A stretch of DNA of 64,000 nucleotides from an uncultured Prevotellaceae bacterium (lineage in GTDB: Bacteria; Bacteroidota; Bacteroidia; Bacteroidales; Bacteroidaceae), in assembly GCA_902778255.1 (NCBI GenBank), contig CACYXD010000012.1, forward strand, positions 1 through 64,000. The letters run 5' to 3'. Positions 33,547-42,584 of this stretch are shown piece by piece. The notes under the pieces were generated by a model. The model worked only from the letters and a program-made list of their open reading frames with translations, had not been told where the DNA came from and searched no databases. Every line of letters starts with the position of its first letter. The first letter of the stretch is position 1. A program made the translations under genes and the position numbers.

Positions 33547-33655
33547 TTAAGAATTAAGAGGTGTCGCCTTTGGCGATTAAGAATTGAGAATTAAGAATTA
33601 TGATACGATTGCATAGGCTTCTATATAGTTTTGTATGTTGCGGCATTGCTGCAAC
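33547..33655 (+). repeat. Leader + signal-peptide repeat, copy B
   Basis: The same non-coding block as copy A (mini-hairpin TCGCC-ttt-GGCGA, loop base changed) plus the start of the metallohydrolase gene. Identity runs across the ATG into about 19 codons. Confidence 0.85.
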
Positions 33656-34508
33656 TATCATCTCCTCATGCGCCAACGATGATGACCTGAGCTCTACCAG
33701 CATCTTCGAGAACGATATTGCGAAGCCGGCTGTCAAGTCCGACTTCGACAAATGGCTTGATACTCACTACGTGAAGAACTATAATATCGACCTGAAATAC
33801 CGCTTGGACGATATACAGACCGACTTCACCTACAACCTCATTCCTGCCGATGAGCAGAAGTCCATCCGCATGGCCCATGCCATACTCTATGGCTGGCTGC
33901 AGGCCTACGACGAGGTGGCAGGCATCGACTTCACCCGCAGCTATGCGCCTAAGATCATCCATCTTATCGGCTCTTATCCCTGGGACAGGAAAGGCTCCAT
34001 CAAACTGGGTACTGCCGAGGACGGACTGAAGGTGACCTTCTACAACATCAATAATTTCAAGGTTACTGCCGACAGCCTATCGGAGTATTTCCAGATTATG
34101 CACCATGAGTTCACCCATATCCTCACCCACAACAAGGACTATGATGTGGCTTTCCGTGCTATCTCAGATACGTCCTATGTCAATGGCGGCTGGCCGGCTT
34201 TTCGTGAGGAGGAAGCGCTGCAGCGTGGCTTCATCAACAACTATGCCATGAAGGAGTATAACGAGGACTTTGCCGAGATGCTTTCGTTCTATCTGGTCTT
34301 TACCCAAGAGTATTGGGATAAGCAGATGAACAGGGCAGGCGATACGGGCAAGCCCATCCTGCAGAAGAAACTCGACATGGTGCGTACCTATATGCTCTCT
34401 GCCTGGGGTGTCGATATCGATGTGCTGCGTACGGTGCTCCACCGTCGCGTCAACGAGATAGCCAGCGGCAAGGTGGATTTGGAGGACCTTAGTTTAAGTG
34501 AGAATTAA
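33600..34508 (+). CDS. Substrate-import-associated zinc metallohydrolase lipoprotein
   Basis: A 302-residue lipoprotein (cysteine 24 after 'ATIISS'). The zinc site HEFTH is at residues 169-173, and 'FAEMLSFYLVFTQEYW' downstream supplies a candidate third ligand region. This family (putative zinc-binding metallohydrolases encoded beside SusC/SusD pairs) is thought to process the imported substrate at the surface. It lies between SusD and a DUF4302 gene, its usual neighbour. The signal peptide region is nearly identical to that of the SusD gene upstream. Confidence 0.85.
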   Translation: MIRLHRLLYSFVCCGIAATIISSCANDDDLSSTSIFENDIAKPAVKSDFDKWLDTHYVKNYNIDLKYRLDDIQTDFTYNLIPADEQKSIRMAHAILYGWLQAYDEVAGIDFTRSYAPKIIHLIGSYPWDRKGSIKLGTAEDGLKVTFYNINNFKVTADSLSEYFQIMHHEFTHILTHNKDYDVAFRAISDTSYVNGGWPAFREEEALQRGFINNYAMKEYNEDFAEMLSFYLVFTQEYWDKQMNRAGDTGKPILQKKLDMVRTYMLSAWGVDIDVLRTVLHRRVNEIASGKVDLEDLSLSEN

Positions 34509-34583
34509 GAGTTAAGAGTTAAGAATGATGATACGATTACATAGGCTTCTGTTTGGTTTTATGTGTTGTGGCATTGCCGCAAC
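34503..34583 (+). repeat. Leader + signal-peptide repeat, copy C
   Basis: A shorter copy: 'aattaagagttaagagttaag' followed by the start of the DUF4302 gene, encoding MIRLHRLLFGFMCCGIAAT, almost the same as copies A and B. The mini-hairpin block is missing. Confidence 0.8.
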
Positions 34584-35859
34584 CGCCGTCACCTCTTGCT
34601 CACCCGAGACGGAAAACGTGTTTGGTGAGCAGGCTGCCATGCGCCTGCAGCAGGCAGTGGCAAACTACTCCAACACGTTGGAGGCGGCCCCACAGGGATG
34701 GGCCATGGACTTCTATCCTGGCGACCTGACGGATGGCGGCATCGCCTATACCGCCGTGTTCAAGAATGGCAGGGTGACGCTGAGCTGCGAACTGCCCATC
34801 GACTATTCCAAGCTCATTTCCAAGTCGGAATATGTCTATACCGCTGCTCAGGAGGTGACCTCTTCCTATAAGGTGAAGAGCGAGAACAGCATCGTATTGT
34901 CGTTCGACACATTTAATGCGCTCATCCACTATTGGTCGCAGCCATACGGACTGAAGGCCGACGGCTTTGCCAGCGACTATGAGTTTACGTTTGTCTCAGG
35001 CAATGACAGCCAGCTGGTGCTGCGCGGCAAGAAACACGACAAACTGTTGACGCTCACCCGTCTCACGGAGTCCCCGGCTACCTATCTCTCCCAGGTCATA
35101 GCCACGCGTGCCAAACTAGGTGATATTCCTCGTAAGCGGGCTATGGTCAACGGCCAGTTGATGAACATCGAGTTCACCAACAATCACCTTCGCTTTACTG
35201 ATAATGAGAAGAAGCACGACGTGCCTTTCACCTTTACGGCCAATGGCATTCGCTTCTATGAGCCTGTCACCCTCAATGGCATCAGTTGTGAGTCCATGAC
35301 ATATAATGCCGAGTCCAACGAACTGGCTTCTGCCGACGGACGCGTCGTGATGCTGGCACCCACCTCTACCGAGCGGTTTGTGGCCACCACCCGCCAGTGG
35401 TATTTCGGCTACGACAAGACGGCAGGTGCCTCTGATATGTGCGACGACCTGAAGACAATCGTCAATGACATCGTCAGGAATTTCAAGAACTCGGCATGGG
35501 GCTACGAGGTGCTCAACGATATCTACATCGGTCTTAACTTGCAGAGCGCCGCTGTTGACGAGCATCGCCTTGTCATCGGTTGGCATAGCCGCGACAACTA
35601 CGGCATGGGCTCTTCCAACTATTTCTGCTACGGTATTGAAATGGATACCTCGGGCGACAACCTGCAGTATGTCGTCATCAACCCCACCGAGGCTGGTGTG
35701 GGCTTCGACTCCAAGACCTACTGTCAGCCCTTCGTTGATTTCATCACTGGTGGCAGTCCCTATGTCCTCACATTCGATGATAATGACAATCCCGCTGAGG
35801 CACATCTGACCTCGTTGGCCGATGAGAGCAAGTGGTTTAAATTAAAGTTGAAAAAATAA
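34525..35859 (+). CDS. DUF4302-type lipoprotein
   Basis: A 444-residue lipoprotein (cysteine 25). It opens with 'AVANYSNTLEAAPQGWAMDFYPG', the characteristic start of DUF4302 proteins, which accompany SusC/SusD-zinc metallohydrolase operons in Bacteroides and Prevotella. The rest is beta-rich. It begins 16 bases after the metallohydrolase stop. It is probably a surface substrate-binding accessory; the function is not established. Two adjacent ATG codons (34525, 34528) are possible starts. Confidence 0.8.
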   Translation: MMIRLHRLLFGFMCCGIAATAVTSCSPETENVFGEQAAMRLQQAVANYSNTLEAAPQGWAMDFYPGDLTDGGIAYTAVFKNGRVTLSCELPIDYSKLISKSEYVYTAAQEVTSSYKVKSENSIVLSFDTFNALIHYWSQPYGLKADGFASDYEFTFVSGNDSQLVLRGKKHDKLLTLTRLTESPATYLSQVIATRAKLGDIPRKRAMVNGQLMNIEFTNNHLRFTDNEKKHDVPFTFTANGIRFYEPVTLNGISCESMTYNAESNELASADGRVVMLAPTSTERFVATTRQWYFGYDKTAGASDMCDDLKTIVNDIVRNFKNSAWGYEVLNDIYIGLNLQSAAVDEHRLVIGWHSRDNYGMGSSNYFCYGIEMDTSGDNLQYVVINPTEAGVGFDSKTYCQPFVDFITGGSPYVLTFDDNDNPAEAHLTSLADESKWFKLKLKK

Positions 35860-35864
35860 TAGTC

Positions 35865-37427
35865 ATGAAAAAATTATTCTTACTTTCGTTTGCATTGATT
35901 TGCAGCCTCATATCGCAGGCAGATTCTTTGGTCACGCTGCCCACAGGCGTCACGGCCGAGGATTATACGCTGATAGGCGAGTTCCAGGTATTGAACAATA
36001 CAACCAAGGAATTCGAGAAGAAGTCAAGGAGCATCAGCGTCAAAGTGGCTTTCAATGGCAGCGATGTCTATCTGGCAGGTCTTTCCTATAATTTCCCCAA
36101 TGCCTATGTCAAGGGCACCATTGAAGGCAACATGGCTACCTTTGCCTCAGGACAGCTCGTCGGCGAGACCCTGTTCCAGTCGTTCTATCTCTGTGGTATC
36201 ATCCTGCAGGCTGGTGCGGTGGCCAACAATGACTTCATTCTGTCTTATAGTGCCGAGAACCGCTCGTTCTCCTATAATGCGGGTGTGGGAATCATGATAG
36301 CAGAGGCCAACGTGGCTAATGCTACGAAAGACGAGGATCTGATTTCCTTCGTCTCGTCTGCCTCGCTGTCGCCAGGCGCTATGGTCGATACACCCGTGGA
36401 GGCACCCGAGAACCTTTCTACCCACAACTATATGTTCACAGCCACCTATATGCGCTATGAGAAGGACGATAACCAGCAGGATAAGCTGGTGACTGAAGAC
36501 TACCAGTCGTCGGTAAAGGTGGGCTTCAACGGCGACGATCTCTATATCCAGGGCATCTCTGAGTATGCCCCCAACGGATGGGCCAAGGCCACGAAAAACA
36601 GCCAAGGACAGTATGTCGTTCCTGCAGGACAGTATATGGCTTTTGTCGATGTGATGGGACTGGGACAGCTGATCCGTCATTACTATATCGCAGCCATCGA
36701 TAATAGTGGTAACCTGACAGATCTGGCGTTCAACTATGACAGCCAGACCGGCAATATCTCTACGAGTCAGATCATCATCATCAATAGCGCCAAGGAGGCA
36801 CCTGCCCCTTATAACTACTATCGTAATGCCTCGTTCAAGAAGATGGTCGAGAAAGAGGCTACTCCCAGCAAGCCTACACTCTCTTTCTCTGCCGCATCCT
36901 CTTACTCAGGCTTGAGCACGGAGTATATGGCCGACATCTTTGTGTCGCTGCTCGACACAGAGGGCAACCCGATGATGTCCGACAAGGTGAGCTTCCAGTT
37001 CCTGCGTGTGAAGGATGGGGTAGAGGAGTCCGTGGTCTTCCCTGCCAGTAAGTACAGAAACCTGCAGGCAGATGCCATTGAGCTGCCTTATGGCTTTACC
37101 GATGGCTTCGACTTCAGCAGCCACACCATCTATTTCGATCCGATGGGTGTTGATGAACTGAAGACGTGGACCAGGCTGGGTATGCAGACCATCTATCGTG
37201 GCAACGGCATAGAGCACCGCTCTGAAATCGTATGGTTCGACCTGGCTTCCTTCTGGCAGGCTATGGCCACCGGTATTGACAATGTAAGCACTAAGATGGC
37301 TGACGTAAGATGTGGCAGCTACGACCTGCTGGGCCGCAAGGCACGTGTCAATACGAAGGGTTTGGTGATTGAGCGCGTCCAGAACGCCGACGGTTCCATC
37401 GCTATCCGCAAGGTGATGAAGCGCTAA
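35865..37427 (+). CDS. Secreted 520-aa protein with C-terminal tail, end of the SusCD operon
   Basis: The signal peptide is 'MKKLFLLSFALICSLISQADS'. The body holds two similar halves: 'DYTLIGEFQVLNNTTKEFEK' with 'VAFNGSDVYLAGLSYNFPNA' near residue 35, and 'NYMFTATYMRYEKDDNQQDK' with 'VGFNGDDLYIQGISEYAPNG' near residue 190. It is therefore an internal duplication of about 155 residues. The end 'SYDLLGRKARVNTKGLVI' is the shared surface tail. It starts 5 bases after the DUF4302 stop and is probably the last gene of the operon. Function is unknown. Confidence 0.75.
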   Translation: MKKLFLLSFALICSLISQADSLVTLPTGVTAEDYTLIGEFQVLNNTTKEFEKKSRSISVKVAFNGSDVYLAGLSYNFPNAYVKGTIEGNMATFASGQLVGETLFQSFYLCGIILQAGAVANNDFILSYSAENRSFSYNAGVGIMIAEANVANATKDEDLISFVSSASLSPGAMVDTPVEAPENLSTHNYMFTATYMRYEKDDNQQDKLVTEDYQSSVKVGFNGDDLYIQGISEYAPNGWAKATKNSQGQYVVPAGQYMAFVDVMGLGQLIRHYYIAAIDNSGNLTDLAFNYDSQTGNISTSQIIIINSAKEAPAPYNYYRNASFKKMVEKEATPSKPTLSFSAASSYSGLSTEYMADIFVSLLDTEGNPMMSDKVSFQFLRVKDGVEESVVFPASKYRNLQADAIELPYGFTDGFDFSSHTIYFDPMGVDELKTWTRLGMQTIYRGNGIEHRSEIVWFDLASFWQAMATGIDNVSTKMADVRCGSYDLLGRKARVNTKGLVIERVQNADGSIAIRKVMKR

Positions 37428-37457
37428 ACACTGGCGAAGCTGCCGGTAAGCAGATTA

Positions 37458-37538
37458 TTCCCACGTTGGGAACGTTTTATTCCCAGCGTGGGAATAATTC
37501 ATTCCCAGCGTGGGAGCGTTTCATTCCCAACGTGGGAA
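37458..37538 (+). repeat. Four palindromes at an exact 22-bp period
   Basis: 15-base palindromes begin at 37458 (TTCCCACGTTGGGAA), 37480 (TTCCCAGCGTGGGAA), 37502 (TTCCCAGCGTGGGAG) and 37524 (TTCCCAACGTGGGAA). They are exactly 22 bases apart, roughly two helical turns. They lie between the SusCD operon and the next promoter. They could be protein-binding sites in phase or a mobile minisatellite. With no cas genes and a 7-base spacing they are not a CRISPR. Confidence 0.9.
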
Positions 37539-37645
37539 TGAATTGCATCTAGCAAGATTACTTGGTCAATTTGTGGTGATTCGTGTTTAAGAAGCCCAAG
37601 TAAATCATTATTTTTACTGCAAAATGTAATTTTTATCCCCTAAAA

Positions 37646-37677
37646 TTTGGTCAAAACGTAACTTTTTCTTACTTTTG
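37646..37677 (+). promoter_or_regulatory. Promoter of the 668-aa surface protein gene
   Basis: TTTG (37646-37649), a 20-base spacer and TACTTTTG (37670-37677) form a consensus Bacteroidetes promoter, 16 bases before the ATG at 37693. The leader is very short. Confidence 0.75.
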
Positions 37678-37692
37678 TCCCTATCTAACTAA

Positions 37693-39699
37693 ATGACGCA
37701 TTTTATGAATAAAACATTTTTACCTTTTATAATGGGACAATTACGTCCCGTTGCCATCTCGCTCCTCACCGCCCTCATGCTCATTGGAGGTAGCAGTTTT
37801 GCGTGGGCGCAGAAGACGTTACCTTATAGCTATGGATTTGAAGATAATAATCTCGCTACTGATGGGTGGACGCAAATTGATAAGATATCAAGTTCTCAAA
37901 TTGTTGCATCAGGCTCATATGGCGTTCCAGCGGCTATAGTAACAGACGACTATTGTTTCCGTTTCTCTTCGGGGTATAACAAAACTGAGTATATTGTTTC
38001 ACCTTTGCTCTCATCTCCAGCAACAGGTATAAAAGTCTCTTTTTACTACATTAATACAAGTTCTTATTCTACGGAACAATTTCAAATAGGTTATTCTACT
38101 GCAACGGGTGAGGGAGAACCAAAAGTTAGCTCTTTTATATGGTTGGAGGGGGTTATAACCCCTGCAGCATCTATGAGCGAAAAGGCTCTCTATACTACAA
38201 CAATTAATAATTCAAATATCAAATACGTTGTTATTAAGCACATTAGTGCTAATTCTCACAATGTATTTATTGATGACATTACTTTTGAATCAGCATCTCC
38301 ATATAAAAGCCCTAAAAAATTTGTTTTATTCTCTTTCACCGCCACTTCTGCCACATTTACGTGGGAAAAGGGAAATAATGAAGAAGAATTTCAGATGCAG
38401 TATATTAAAGAAGAAGATGCAGACAGTACGACTATAGAAATAGGTAATGTACTAACAAAGACTTTGAATGAGTTGTCAACAGACAAAGAGTACAAGGCAA
38501 AACTTCGTTCTAACTATGGTGGAGGCCATTATAGCGAATGGACGGAAGAAATAACGTTTACTCCTGCGAACGAAATTGTTCACACTCTATTTGATGGGGC
38601 AGCAACTTCATACAATTTGCCAATATCAAGTGCGAATGTTGATAACTCTACGGATATAACACAAACACAATTTATTATTCCCAAAGACAGTTTGTCATAT
38701 ATGAAGAACCAGCAGATAACGACGCTGAAATTTTATGCATCACGTTCATCTGTAACATGGGGAAGTGCGACATGGGAGGTGTATTTGAAAGAAACTGATA
38801 ATACTACATATAACACATCAACAAAGACTTTTGATAGTTGGGGCACATGTGTTTATAATAATGCAGGTTTATCAACTGACAGTAAGGGAGAAATGACTAT
38901 TGTGCTTAACACGCCATTTAATTACACAGGCAAAAACCTTATGGTCGGGTTTAAGCAGAAGACAAAAGGTACCAAACCGTCTTCAACTTATTGGTATAGT
39001 ATCAATACATCTGCAGCTACAAATAGAGGAATCTATCATTACGGGGCTTATAATGGAGTCATATCTTATCTTCCCAAAGTAACCATTACCTCCGTTCCTA
39101 TCACTAACGACCCTGTTCAAATCGGCATTAATGGCTTTACGACCTATGTCTCTCCACGTGCGCTTGACCTGACAACGGCGAACCTGCCTGATGGACTGAC
39201 GGCTTATAAGGCAGAATCGGTGGATGGAACAACGATACACTTTACAGAAGTGAATAGTACAGTTGCTGCAAATACAGGTTTGTTGTTAGCAGGTACTGCC
39301 AATACCACATACAATATACCTGTTGTAGGCTCTGGTTCTGATATTAGTGGCTCTAACCTCTTCCTGGTGAACAGCACGGGCGGCACATTCTCTGCAGAGA
39401 GTGGCTATACTTATTACGGTCTGAAGAAGCCGGCAACTAGCAGCGATCCACTGGTATTCGCAACCTTCAATCCCAGTACGGTGGCTATTCCTTCAAACAA
39501 GGCTTATCTGATGGTGTCTAATACCGAGGCTCGTCAGCTGACCTGCGTGTTTGATGATGAAGCTACGGGCATTAGCGCTACGCTAATGAATAGTGAAGAG
39601 AGGATAGTGAATAGTATCTATAACCTTGCTGGTCAGCGCGTAGCGCAGCCCACAAAGGGCCTGTACATCAAGAACGGGCGCAAGGTGATAGTGAAATAA
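37693..39699 (+). CDS. Secreted adhesin-like protein with fibronectin type III-like domain and C-terminal tail
   Basis: A 668-residue protein with a long signal region ending 'GGSSFAWAQ'. The first domain ('YSYGFEDNNLATDGWTQID', 'SPLLSSPATGIKVSFYY', 'NVFIDDITFES') looks like the cleaved-adhesin/choice-of-anchor type. A fibronectin-III-like domain follows ('TATSATFTWEKGNNEEEF' to 'HYSEWTEEITF'), then another beta-rich domain. The tail is 'IYNLAGQRVAQPTKGLYI' with 'NGRK'. The coding sequence just before the tail (about 39586-39615) is made of the local 'gaatagtgaagag' repeat. Codon use is more AT-rich than in the neighbouring operon. Confidence 0.75.
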   Translation: MTHFMNKTFLPFIMGQLRPVAISLLTALMLIGGSSFAWAQKTLPYSYGFEDNNLATDGWTQIDKISSSQIVASGSYGVPAAIVTDDYCFRFSSGYNKTEYIVSPLLSSPATGIKVSFYYINTSSYSTEQFQIGYSTATGEGEPKVSSFIWLEGVITPAASMSEKALYTTTINNSNIKYVVIKHISANSHNVFIDDITFESASPYKSPKKFVLFSFTATSATFTWEKGNNEEEFQMQYIKEEDADSTTIEIGNVLTKTLNELSTDKEYKAKLRSNYGGGHYSEWTEEITFTPANEIVHTLFDGAATSYNLPISSANVDNSTDITQTQFIIPKDSLSYMKNQQITTLKFYASRSSVTWGSATWEVYLKETDNTTYNTSTKTFDSWGTCVYNNAGLSTDSKGEMTIVLNTPFNYTGKNLMVGFKQKTKGTKPSSTYWYSINTSAATNRGIYHYGAYNGVISYLPKVTITSVPITNDPVQIGINGFTTYVSPRALDLTTANLPDGLTAYKAESVDGTTIHFTEVNSTVAANTGLLLAGTANTTYNIPVVGSGSDISGSNLFLVNSTGGTFSAESGYTYYGLKKPATSSDPLVFATFNPSTVAIPSNKAYLMVSNTEARQLTCVFDDEATGISATLMNSEERIVNSIYNLAGQRVAQPTKGLYIKNGRKVIVK

Positions 39700-39798
39700 G
39701 AATTATTCAAATTACTGCGAGCACTCGTGGGTCTTCGACAAATCTCGTGGATAAAATTATTCCAATTATTCAAATTCGTTTCTTAAATAGACAAGCAT

Positions 39799-39966
39799 AT
39801 GAAAAAGATATATATCAATCCTGAAATCGTGGTAGTTCGTTTGACTACCCACAAATTGATAGCATTATCAGGTCAATTAGATGGCGCACAAGAAATCACT
39901 AGATCCGATGACTTCGCTTCCCGTAAATATGACTTCTGGGATGACGAAGAAGATGACGACTATTAA
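39799..39966 (+). CDS. 55-residue acidic small protein
   Basis: It starts 'MKKIYINPEIVVVRL', continues with 'HKLIALSG', and ends in a strongly acidic 'WDDEEDDDY'. The same head-and-tail arrangement is, to my memory, common in Prevotella short peptides encoded after surface-protein genes, which is why I call it real. It follows the 668-aa gene by about 100 bases and is closed by a strong terminator. No function is known. A small exported or regulatory peptide is possible, but no clear signal peptide is seen. Confidence 0.6.
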   Translation: MKKIYINPEIVVVRLTTHKLIALSGQLDGAQEITRSDDFASRKYDFWDDEEDDDY

Positions 39967-39991
39967 TCCCCCTGTACCCTCATACAGCAAC

Positions 39992-40030
39992 AATCCCTTC
40001 AATCGCACAGATTGAAGGGATTGTTTTATT
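39992..40030 (+). terminator. Terminator between convergent operons
   Basis: AATCCCTTCAATC (39992-40004) and GATTGAAGGGATT (40010-40022) form a perfect 13-bp stem around GCACA, followed by GTTTTATT. It terminates the plus-strand genes and probably also stops the minus-strand operon ending at 40046. Confidence 0.85.
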
Positions 40031-40045
40031 CGTTTGTTATGGTTC

Positions 40046-42559
40046 CTATAATATCCTCAGGTCGTTGCAGGTGATGGAGTCGAGCTGTGCCTTCACGGGC
40101 TCCGAGTCGTCGAAGACCTTGAAGTCCTGAAGGGTCTTTGCAGGCTCTGGCTCCAGCTGGCGTGAAGAGAAGTCGTATTCATCCTTAATCTCGTAATCGA
40201 AGCGTGGGAAGAACTTCGCCTCGTTCCAGTCGTCCTTGTTGCCATCCTTGGCAAAGAGGTAGGGCTGCAGCGATACCTTGATCTTCGACTTCTTCGTGTT
40301 TTTCACGCTCCAGTGGTGTACATAATAGCCTTTCTGCATGTTCTTCGTGGAGACGTGGACACGTGTCTTCTCGTTGGTGTCGTTGAGGTCGATGATGCCC
40401 CATTCCCTCACGTTGCGTACGCCTATCACATCGGTATAGGTGTCGAAGGCATAGTTATAGACAACCCCAATGGGATTGCCCTCGGCATCGTATTGCTCCT
40501 TGCGCTCGTTTTTCGTTACCTCCAGTTTGGTGATGTTGACGGTAGGCGTAGTGGTTGAGAAGGAGATGGCCTTGTCAAAGATAGAAGCATCGGAACTGAG
40601 AGAGTGGGCATATCCCGGCACGCAGCTATATACCTCGCCTGCGGGTAGTCCAGGGAATGATGCCGTGAACTTCTTGCCCCTGGGGGTATCGCCTGAGATC
40701 TTCTCTCCATTGTGTGCCCTTTCCATGAGAATGGGCTCATTGCCTTTCTTGATTAGGAATAACGGATAATAGTCGTGAGCTTCTGCCAAGAGGCCGGGAT
40801 CCTCGAGGATGAACTCTGCAAAACAGACGAGCTTTTCTTTGTTGGAATCCCAGTTGCGTCCTACACGGAACGAGCCGTCCCTCATCTTTGGGAAAAGGGT
40901 CTTTTTATAGAGATTCCACTTGAGCAGATCGGGGTAGAAGGGTCCCATTCGCAGGGCGTACTCTTTGTTTCTGTCTGCTTCTTCGGGTTTGACTACGTGA
41001 CGGGTGTTAGCAATATCAATTGCCTCGTCAGAGAGCGGCTTTATCTTTTCAAGTTCCTTAGACTTTCTTTTAATGATTACTTCAATAGCCTGCTTCCTTT
41101 TGTCGCCTTGCAGATTGCCTAACGCTTTTTCTATTTCTGCTCTGACGCTTGGATTTATCGCATCATAATGACCTGCCTGATACATAATCCAATCTATGCA
41201 ACCGCCACCTGACAGATAGCTTTCCATGGATTCATCCAGTTGTGTGATTTCCTCGACATGCTTTCTTATTTTCTCAATGACCTTTGATATGATTAATCCC
41301 TTGGCAACAAGCGCTACGGCACCTCCCATCTGAAGGTCGAGAGAGAACGTAGGATTAAGGGAGATGTCAAGAGGGCCGACATCATCATTATCTAAACTGA
41401 ACGTCATCGATGTCGATGCGACATTGATTTTGGCAGCGAGTTTGGCATATGTCTCAAGACGTATTGAAAGGTCGGACGTATAAAGTCCGAAGCCCACGCT
41501 TATTTTAAGGATAGGAAATTCGCAAGTACCGGCGAGATCTATTTTAGTGGTCATCGTTTTGGGACCTGAGTTGTCTTTCGAATAGAAGTCTGATCCGTCG
41601 AAACCAAGCTCAAAATCAATAGGCTTATGCAAATTAAGGTCAAATGTCAACGCTCCGTCCACCTTATAATTGACAGAGAAGCCAAGCACGGGAACGATAA
41701 CGACTGAGCCGACAATGATTTTATACTTACCGTTTAGCAGGTCATTATTGCCAAAGAGCTTCTTCATGCCTGTCCCCTTGCTTATTTGTATCTTAAAGTC
41801 TATGTCGCATGCACCGTCTTTCATCCTTATTTTAGTTCTCAGACCTTCGTCCCAGTCGAAATCAACATCCATATAGAGCTTGCACTGAAAACTACCGCTA
41901 AATGAAACGCTGCCTTGCTTATCAAGATAACCGTCAAGATGGGGTATTTCAAACGGGATATAGACAGGCAGCCAGCTCCCTTCATCATTGTTGCTGCGTG
42001 TCGTCTTCATCCGTGCATTCCTTTCCCTATTGTCGACGTGGTTCACGACATTACCGTCTCCGTCAAGGATATCATATTCATCGAAGCAATCATCGACGGG
42101 AACCGATGCATGGAAGTTCAGATATTCGAAGGCATTCTTGACATCAACGCCCTTGCAGGTCAGCACGTGCTCACCATTGACAGTCTCCACAACTCCTACC
42201 ATATCGCACAGACCATAAGGGAAGAGCGACAGGTTGTTGCTGACGATGCACTGCCCCACCTTTGGCAATTGGTCTATAGGCGTACTGCCATCGAAATAAA
42301 GGACATGACAGCGAGCCGAATCGTCACTCTCTACCTTGACGATATGCTTCGTCAACGGGTTGTCGGCATTGAGCTCCAGCGTGGTGCTCTTGTATTGATA
42401 GTTGATGGAGTAGCTCTCGGTGGTTTCACTGGCCACCTGGTCGTAACCCTTGCCGTTGTATCTGATCAGCTGTTCCTCCAGTTCTTCGTCGATGAACAGG
42501 TTACACGATGTGAGCAGCACCGTGGTAAGCATCAATAGGTAGTATGTGGTCTTTTTCAT
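40046..42559 (-). CDS. Large lipoprotein, last gene of the surface-apparatus operon
   Basis: An 837-residue lipoprotein; the start is placed at the methionine opening 'MKKTTYYLLMLTTVLLTSC' (lipobox cysteine 19), since the longer frame from 42673 runs into the preceding gene. The body is beta-rich with repeated '.DVDFDWDEGLRTKIRMKDG'-like strands that resemble the central part of the giant 2,821-aa protein. The helical part in the middle ('KVIEKIRKHVEEITQLDESM') is unusual. It follows the BIG2-like lipoprotein gene by 25 bases. Function is unknown. Confidence 0.75.
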   Translation of the reverse strand: MKKTTYYLLMLTTVLLTSCNLFIDEELEEQLIRYNGKGYDQVASETTESYSINYQYKSTTLELNADNPLTKHIVKVESDDSARCHVLYFDGSTPIDQLPKVGQCIVSNNLSLFPYGLCDMVGVVETVNGEHVLTCKGVDVKNAFEYLNFHASVPVDDCFDEYDILDGDGNVVNHVDNRERNARMKTTRSNNDEGSWLPVYIPFEIPHLDGYLDKQGSVSFSGSFQCKLYMDVDFDWDEGLRTKIRMKDGACDIDFKIQISKGTGMKKLFGNNDLLNGKYKIIVGSVVIVPVLGFSVNYKVDGALTFDLNLHKPIDFELGFDGSDFYSKDNSGPKTMTTKIDLAGTCEFPILKISVGFGLYTSDLSIRLETYAKLAAKINVASTSMTFSLDNDDVGPLDISLNPTFSLDLQMGGAVALVAKGLIISKVIEKIRKHVEEITQLDESMESYLSGGGCIDWIMYQAGHYDAINPSVRAEIEKALGNLQGDKRKQAIEVIIKRKSKELEKIKPLSDEAIDIANTRHVVKPEEADRNKEYALRMGPFYPDLLKWNLYKKTLFPKMRDGSFRVGRNWDSNKEKLVCFAEFILEDPGLLAEAHDYYPLFLIKKGNEPILMERAHNGEKISGDTPRGKKFTASFPGLPAGEVYSCVPGYAHSLSSDASIFDKAISFSTTTPTVNITKLEVTKNERKEQYDAEGNPIGVVYNYAFDTYTDVIGVRNVREWGIIDLNDTNEKTRVHVSTKNMQKGYYVHHWSVKNTKKSKIKVSLQPYLFAKDGNKDDWNEAKFFPRFDYEIKDEYDFSSRQLEPEPAKTLQDFKVFDDSEPVKAQLDSITCNDLRIL

Positions 42560-42584
42560 ATCCGTGTAGTCTAGGTCGTTACGA

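Noticed and set aside
37458-37538. CRISPR array
   Set aside because: The 22-base period leaves spacers of only 7 bases, the repeats are palindromes, and there are no cas genes in the window.
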